A stretch of DNA of 64,000 bases from JAAYZQ01 sp034428935 (GTDB taxonomy: Bacteria; Chloroflexota; Anaerolineae; JAAYZQ01). The position numbers were made by a program, and so were the translations under genes. The stretch covers positions 1 through 64,000 of the forward strand of contig DAOUHB010000151.1 in NCBI GenBank assembly GCA_034428935.1. The letters run 5' to 3'. Shown here piece after piece: positions 59,299-64,000 of the stretch (positions are counted from its first letter, which is position 1; every line of letters begins with the position of its first letter). A model generated the notes under the pieces. That model made no database searches and was not told where the DNA came from. It saw nothing but the letters and a program-made list of their open reading frames with translations.

Positions 59299-60975
59299 CT
59301 ACCCCCGTGGCAACTCCCCTCCCCTCGCAGAGGAGTACCCAACTGGCCGGATCGCACCTGTCCTGGCGGACGCACCGTCCCGATGGTCCGGCGTCGGGAG
59401 CGTCAGGAGGTCGGGGGAGAGGTCGACTACCGTCCGGGCGAGCTTGCCGCTGGCGATCAGGCGGCGTACGGCCTCGATGTAGGGGTACATGACGGCGTCC
59501 TCCTCCAGGAAGGGCACCTCCTCGCGGATGAGCCGGTAGGCCGGCGCCGTGCCGCGGCCCAGAGGGACTTCGGGACCCAGGGCCTGGCGGCGAAAGTCGA
59601 TGCCCTGGGCGGCCGCCATTAGCTCCAGGGCCAAGATGCGCTCTACGTTGTCGGCGATCTGCCGGGCCTGGCGGGCGGCGTTGGAGCCCATGCTCACGTG
59701 GTCCTCCACGTTGGCCGAAGAGGGGATGGTATCGGCGCTGGCTGGATGGGCCAGCACCTTGTTCTCCGAGGCCAGGGAGGCGGCCGTGTATTGGGTTAAC
59801 ATAAATCCGGAGTTCAGCCCGCCGTGCTGCACCAGGAATGCGGGCAGCGTCTCCTGGTTGCTGGCCTCGTCGGTCAGGCGCATCAGTCGCCGCTCGGAGA
59901 TGTTGCCCAGCTCGGTGAGGGCCAGGCTCAGGTAGTCCATGGCAATGGCCACCGGCTCGCCGTGAAAGTTGCCGCCCGAGAGGACGGTCACCTCGCCGCT
60001 CTCCTCATCGAACATGAAGAGGGGGTTGTCGGTGGCCGAGTTCAGCTCGATGTTCAGCACCCAGCCGGCATAGACGATGGCGTCGCGGATGGCGCCGTGG
60101 ACCTGGGGGATGCAGCGCAGGGTGTAGGCGTCCTGCACGTTGCGGGGATCGTCGCCGCGCAGGTAGCCGCTGCCCTCCAGCAGCCGGCGGATGATGGCCG
60201 CCGACTCGATCTGGCGGGGGTGGGGCCGGGCCTGGTGGATGCGGGGGTCAAAGGCGCGGATGGTGCCGTTCAGCGCCTCCATACTCAGGCTGCCGGCCAG
60301 GTCGGCGATAAAGGCCAGGTTCTCGGCCTGGACGGCGGTCAGGGCGCCGATGGCGGTCATCATCGTCGTGCCGTTGGTCAGGGCCAGGCCCTCCTTGGCG
60401 CCCAGCGTGACCGGCTCCAGCCCGGCGCGGGCCAGCGCCACGGCGGCCGGCAGCCGCTCGCCCCGGTAAAACGCCTCTCCGAGCCCGATGAGGGGCAGCG
60501 ACATGTGGGCCAGGGGCGCCAGGTCTCCGCTGGCGCCCAGGGAGCCCTGGCACGGTACGGCGGGATAGACGCCGCGGTTGAGCATGTCCAGGAGCAGGCG
60601 CAGCGTCGCGGCGCGGATGCCCGAGTGTCCTTTGGCCAGGGTATTGGCCCGGATGGCCATCATGGCCCGGGTCGTGGCCGTGTCCAGCAGCGGGCCGACG
60701 CCCACCGCGTGGCTCATCAGGATGTTGCGCTGCAATTGCTCCACCTGGTCCAGGGGGATGATGCGGTCTTTGAAGGCGCCAAAGCCCGTGGTGACGCCAT
60801 AGACCACCTCGCCGCGGTCCAGGATGCCTTGCACCGCTTCCTCGGCGCGGGCCACCTTTTGCCACGCCTCGTCAGACAGGGTAACACGCACGTCCCGGCC
60901 CTCTTCGGGTCCGTAGGCCAGGGAGGCCACCTGGTGGATGTTGAGGCTTTCACCGTCAAGGATTGCGTTCGTCAT
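59299..60975 (-). CDS. hutH: Histidine ammonia-lyase (HAL/PAL family)
   Basis: 558 residues. The MIO cofactor triplet is Ala148-Ser149-Gly150 in GSLGASGDLAPL; Tyr59 in YGVTTGFG and His89 in SHAVG complete the active-site set expected of HAL, which deaminates L-His to urocanate. The later motifs NSATDNPL and HGGLNSGFM also fit. The protein exceeds typical HutH (about 505-520 residues) by roughly 30-40 residues, with a low-complexity C-terminus (DGASARTGAIRPVGYSSARGGELPRG). The ATG at 60975 was chosen by family start; longer upstream frame is unsupported. Other hut genes are absent, so an amino-acid mutase or different aromatic substrate cannot be excluded. Confidence 0.88.
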   Translation of the reverse strand: MTNAILDGESLNIHQVASLAYGPEEGRDVRVTLSDEAWQKVARAEEAVQGILDRGEVVYGVTTGFGAFKDRIIPLDQVEQLQRNILMSHAVGVGPLLDTATTRAMMAIRANTLAKGHSGIRAATLRLLLDMLNRGVYPAVPCQGSLGASGDLAPLAHMSLPLIGLGEAFYRGERLPAAVALARAGLEPVTLGAKEGLALTNGTTMMTAIGALTAVQAENLAFIADLAGSLSMEALNGTIRAFDPRIHQARPHPRQIESAAIIRRLLEGSGYLRGDDPRNVQDAYTLRCIPQVHGAIRDAIVYAGWVLNIELNSATDNPLFMFDEESGEVTVLSGGNFHGEPVAIAMDYLSLALTELGNISERRLMRLTDEASNQETLPAFLVQHGGLNSGFMLTQYTAASLASENKVLAHPASADTIPSSANVEDHVSMGSNAARQARQIADNVERILALELMAAAQGIDFRRQALGPEVPLGRGTAPAYRLIREEVPFLEEDAVMYPYIEAVRRLIASGKLARTVVDLSPDLLTLPTPDHRDGASARTGAIRPVGYSSARGGELPRG

Positions 60976-61017
60976 CTTCGGATTTGCTCCAAGTTGGATA
61001 CTCACAAACGGCGACCG

Positions 61018-61046
61018 ATTATACCATCGTCCGGGAAGAAGATCAA
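61018..61046 (-). promoter_or_regulatory. Promoter for the HAL gene
   Basis: On the minus strand: TTGATC (61041-61046), a 17-base spacer and TATAAT (61018-61023), about 43 bases before the ATG. Confidence 0.65.
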
Positions 61047-61147
61047 ACGCCGCTCGGTCCAGCCCCGGGCGAACAGATTTGGAGTCCCCACAAAGGATCA
61101 TAAACAACACACTGTCACAACACTGCATGGTCCGTCCCCGCAACGGT

Positions 61148-61176
61148 TTGCCAGGGAAACAGTCTTGGGGTATACT
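61148..61176 (+). promoter_or_regulatory. Promoter for the multi-PAS histidine kinase
   Basis: TTGCCA (61148-61153), a 17-base spacer and TATACT (61171-61176), divergent from the HAL promoter; leader of about 110 bases. Confidence 0.6.
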
Positions 61177-61292
61177 GGTCTTGCACAATGTTGCCGCAAG
61201 CGCCTGGCCCGTCTGCCCCTGTTGCCCAACGGGCGGGCAAGGTAAGCAGGCTGCGATGGCGCAGCGCCGGGCGAGGAAGGGGTTCTACACCG

Positions 61293-64000
61293 ATGGACGA
61301 GCGTGCCGAGGAAGTGCCGTGTGGTGACGTGGTTTCGGAGCTGAAACGATACCTGGCTGCGGTCAAGGACCATGCCCAGCAAGGAGTCAGCGCCGGATGG
61401 GATGCCAGCGTGGACTCCGAGGGCGAGCTGAGCGCTTTGCTGCGCGATGTCCGGGCTATGGCGGGCATGCTCTTGCGCCAGGTGAGCGGCCCGCCGTTGC
61501 TATCCCCGGGGCCGGTGTCGGACCTGGACATCGAGCTCGCCTTCGAGGAGCTGCAACTGGCCGAAGAGGAGCTGCGTGTCCAGAACGACGAGTTGCTCCA
61601 GACTCAACAGGCCGTGAATGCGGAACGGCAGCGCTACCAGGAACTCTTTGACTTTGCCCCCGATGGATACCTGGTCACCGATTTTTCCGGTGTCGTGCAA
61701 GAGGCCAACCGCGCTGCCGCCAACCTGCTCGGTGTGGACCGTTGCTTTCTCGTCGGCAAGCCGCTTTCTCTCTTCGTGGACAGCGAGGAACAAGAGCAAC
61801 TGCGGCGGAACCTCGAGATGTTGCGGCGGGACGATGCCGGCCAATCTCTGCGCTGGGAGACGTCGATGCACTCGCTGGAGGGCGCGCCGTTTGCCGCCGG
61901 CCTGGCCGTGGCCCCGGTCGGCGGTGCGGGGGGCGCGCTAATTGGCCTTCGCTGGCTGATTCGCGACGTCACCGAGCGCGTGCGGGCCGAAGAGATGCTC
62001 CGGCATCAGGCCGATGAGCTGCGGCAGTTGACCGAACACCTGGAGCAGCGGGTGCAGGGCCGCACGGCCGAGCTCGCCAGCGCCTATGCGGAGCTCCAGA
62101 CCGAGATGGTCGACCGCAAGCGGGCCGAAGCCCTGGCCCGGAACGAGCGCCAGCGCTTCAACGACATCCTGGAGATTCTGCCCGCCTACGTCGTCCTGTT
62201 GACCCCGGACTATCACGTGCCCGTGGCGAACCGCGTCTTCCGCGAGCGTTTTGGCGAGGCCCACGGCAGGCGCTGCTACGAGTACCTGTTCGGGCGAGAC
62301 GAGCCCTGCGAGATGTGCGAGACCTACACCGTCCTCAAGACGGGAGTGCGCCACCAGTGGAATTGGATCGGGCCCGATGGCCGCAACTATGACGTCTGTG
62401 ACTTTCCCTTCGTCGATTCCGACGGATCGACCCTCATCCTGGAGATGGGCATCGACGTCACCGAGCGCGTGCAGGCGGAGAGGGCGCTGCAGGAAGCCAA
62501 CGAGATGCTGGAGCGCCGCGTGGCGGAGCGCACCGCGGCGCTGACCCACTCCAACGCGGAGCTGGCCGAAACGCGCGACTACCTGGAAAAGCTACTGACG
62601 TATGCCAACGCCCCCATCGCCGTCTGGGATCCGGCCTTGCGGATCACGCGCTTTAACACCGCGTTCGAACGGATTACCGGCAGGGCGGCCAGCTCCGTGG
62701 TGGGCCAGACGCTGGATATTCTCTTCCCCGAGGAGCAGAAGGAAGAGGCCATGGTGCAGATCCAGCGGGCGACCACCGGAGAGCGCTGGGAGGCGGTCGA
62801 GATTCCCATCCTGCACGTCGACGGCACTGTGCGCACGGTCCTCTGGAACTCCGCGACGGTGTACGAAGCGGACGGTGTGACGCCTCTGGCAACCATCGCC
62901 CAGGGGCACGACATCAGCGAGCGCAAGCGGGCGGAGGAGGAGCTGCGGCAGCGCGAGGAGCAACTGCGGGTCATCACCGATTCGGTGCCCGTCTTGATCG
63001 CCTACGTCGATCGCGAGGAGCGCTATCGCTTTGCCAACAAGCAGTACGAAGCCTGGTTCGGCCAGCCGCCGCAGGAAATTGTAGGGAAACATCTCGAGGA
63101 CCTTCTCGGCAGTGAGGCATACCCGATCGTTCGGCCCTACATGCAGCGCGCGCTGGAAGGCGATGCGGTCCGCTTCGAACAGTGGGTGCCATACCAGGGA
63201 GCGGGCCTTCGCTACGTCGATTCGGCCTACGTGCCCAGCCGCGACGGTGAGGGGCGCGTGCAGGGCTACTATGTCCTCGTCAGCGACCAAACCGAGCGCG
63301 AGCGCGCTGCCCAGGATCGCGAGCGCCTGCTGGAGGAGGTCCGGCAGGCACGCGACGAGATGGAAAGGCGTGTGGAGGAGCGGACGGCGGATCTGTTGGG
63401 CATCAACGAGGTGCTCCAGGCCGAGATTGCCATGCGCCGCCAGAAGGAAGAGGAGCTGCGCGAGAGCGAGCTGCGCTTCCGCCAGCTCGCGGAAAACATC
63501 GACGAAGCATTCTGGCTGCTGGAGCCCGATAGCGGCAGGTTCCTGTACGTGAACCCCATGTGGCAAGAGCTGTGGGGCCGGTCTGGCGAGGACGTCCGCG
63601 GTTGGCCCGCCCTCTTTGAGGCAGCGGCCCATCCCGAAGACCGCGAGCAGCTCATCGCCGCCTGGCAGGTCGAGGGAGCGAGGTTCGACCGCGAGTTCCG
63701 CATCCTGGAGACCGATGGCGAGGTGCGTTGGGTTCGCGGGCGCGCCTTTCCCGTCCAGGACAGCGAAGGACAGTGCCGGCGCGTGGCGGGTATTATCCAG
63801 GACATTACCGCCGAGAAGGACGCCCAGGCCGCCCTGATCCAGGCCGAGAGGATGAGCACCGCCGGCCGGTTGGCCGCTTCGTTGGGCCACGAGATCAACA
63901 ACCCCCTGCAGTCGGCCATCGGCTGCCTCGACCTGGCGCGCGAGGCCATGGACGAGGGGCGGGACCCGTCGCGTTTCCTGGAGGTGAGCTGCGAGGCGCT
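61293..64000 (+). CDS. Multi-PAS cytoplasmic sensor histidine kinase (3' end beyond the window)
   Basis: 902 codons from an ATG to the window end; no membrane segment is visible. A helical N-terminus (about 60-110) precedes five PAS-type domains at about 112-225, 285-390, 425-540, 550-670 and 725-850. They are linked by coiled coils with repeated ERVRAEE / LEQRVQGRTAEL patterns. The second PAS carries Cys pairs (CYEYLF, CEMCETY). The HisKA domain begins near residue 855, with phospho-acceptor His866 in SLGHEINNPLQ; the ATPase domain is cut off. Signals would be cytoplasmic, possibly redox or ligands. No response regulator is seen inside the window. Confidence 0.88.
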   Translation, partial: MDERAEEVPCGDVVSELKRYLAAVKDHAQQGVSAGWDASVDSEGELSALLRDVRAMAGMLLRQVSGPPLLSPGPVSDLDIELAFEELQLAEEELRVQNDELLQTQQAVNAERQRYQELFDFAPDGYLVTDFSGVVQEANRAAANLLGVDRCFLVGKPLSLFVDSEEQEQLRRNLEMLRRDDAGQSLRWETSMHSLEGAPFAAGLAVAPVGGAGGALIGLRWLIRDVTERVRAEEMLRHQADELRQLTEHLEQRVQGRTAELASAYAELQTEMVDRKRAEALARNERQRFNDILEILPAYVVLLTPDYHVPVANRVFRERFGEAHGRRCYEYLFGRDEPCEMCETYTVLKTGVRHQWNWIGPDGRNYDVCDFPFVDSDGSTLILEMGIDVTERVQAERALQEANEMLERRVAERTAALTHSNAELAETRDYLEKLLTYANAPIAVWDPALRITRFNTAFERITGRAASSVVGQTLDILFPEEQKEEAMVQIQRATTGERWEAVEIPILHVDGTVRTVLWNSATVYEADGVTPLATIAQGHDISERKRAEEELRQREEQLRVITDSVPVLIAYVDREERYRFANKQYEAWFGQPPQEIVGKHLEDLLGSEAYPIVRPYMQRALEGDAVRFEQWVPYQGAGLRYVDSAYVPSRDGEGRVQGYYVLVSDQTERERAAQDRERLLEEVRQARDEMERRVEERTADLLGINEVLQAEIAMRRQKEEELRESELRFRQLAENIDEAFWLLEPDSGRFLYVNPMWQELWGRSGEDVRGWPALFEAAAHPEDREQLIAAWQVEGARFDREFRILETDGEVRWVRGRAFPVQDSEGQCRRVAGIIQDITAEKDAQAALIQAERMSTAGRLAASLGHEINNPLQSAIGCLDLAREAMDEGRDPSRFLEVSCEA

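Overview
GC-rich chromosomal DNA, almost certainly from a member of the Chloroflexota (Anaerolineae/Caldilineae-like). The case rests on several features together. Secreted proteins and lipoproteins carry Thr/Pro/Ala 'TATPT' linkers, and two exported proteins end in a YLPLI/YLPLV motif. DUF1385, DUF2085, DUF72 and DUF6398-like proteins are present, as is an ECF42 sigma factor with DGPF/YCII genes. Promoters are close to the TTGACA-N17-TATAAT consensus. Taxonomy is inferred; there is no rRNA or tRNA gene in the window.

Region 1 (1-12.4 kb) is read on the minus strand. A terminator separates a TPR/DUF6398-like protein from a ten-gene catabolic run: LDH2-type dehydrogenase, SucC-like CoA ligase fused to a two-cluster ferredoxin domain, two small secreted proteins, SucD-like subunit, nitrilase, citryl-CoA-lyase-like protein, aconitase/IPM-isomerase-like large and small subunits, and a non-pyrrolysine MttB-family methyltransferase. 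A tricarboxylate could be isomerised, activated to its CoA thioester, cleaved, and the resulting 2-oxo acid reduced. A palindromic repeat cluster follows, then a partial GH4 gene.

Region 2 (12.4-26.8 kb) is cell-envelope and protease rich: GreA-C-like protein, KP43-like subtilase, S2P/M50 protease, a membrane HExxH protease, a UroD-family protein, Sfp-type PPTase, a TolB-like propeller lipoprotein, GT4 glycosyltransferase, and a CelD-type GNAT.

Region 3 (26.8-39.6 kb) holds recA with an SOS-box promoter, a flippase-like LPG_synthase_TM protein, a DUF2085 protein, a zinc lipoprotein protease, a zinc-ribbon membrane protein, a PIN/AbrB toxin-antitoxin pair, a TPR protein, DUF72 and DUF3887 proteins, and a 912-residue beta-helix surface protein. 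After these come a MITE-like element and a DUF1440-like gene remnant.

Region 4 (39.8-47.3 kb) is an ECF42 sigma-factor island with three DGPF/YCII proteins, two VOC proteins, an SRPBCC protein, a flavin oxidase, a DHFR-like reductase and DUF2277. It ends at a frameshifted IS200-like element.

Region 5 (47.4-64 kb) begins with CBS-ACT, NarL-type kinase and response regulator genes. A lone receiver protein then heads a complete branched-chain amino-acid-type ABC transporter operon. Beyond it lie an ABC-F ATPase behind a leader-peptide attenuator, a histidine ammonia-lyase, and a large multi-PAS histidine kinase cut by the window end.
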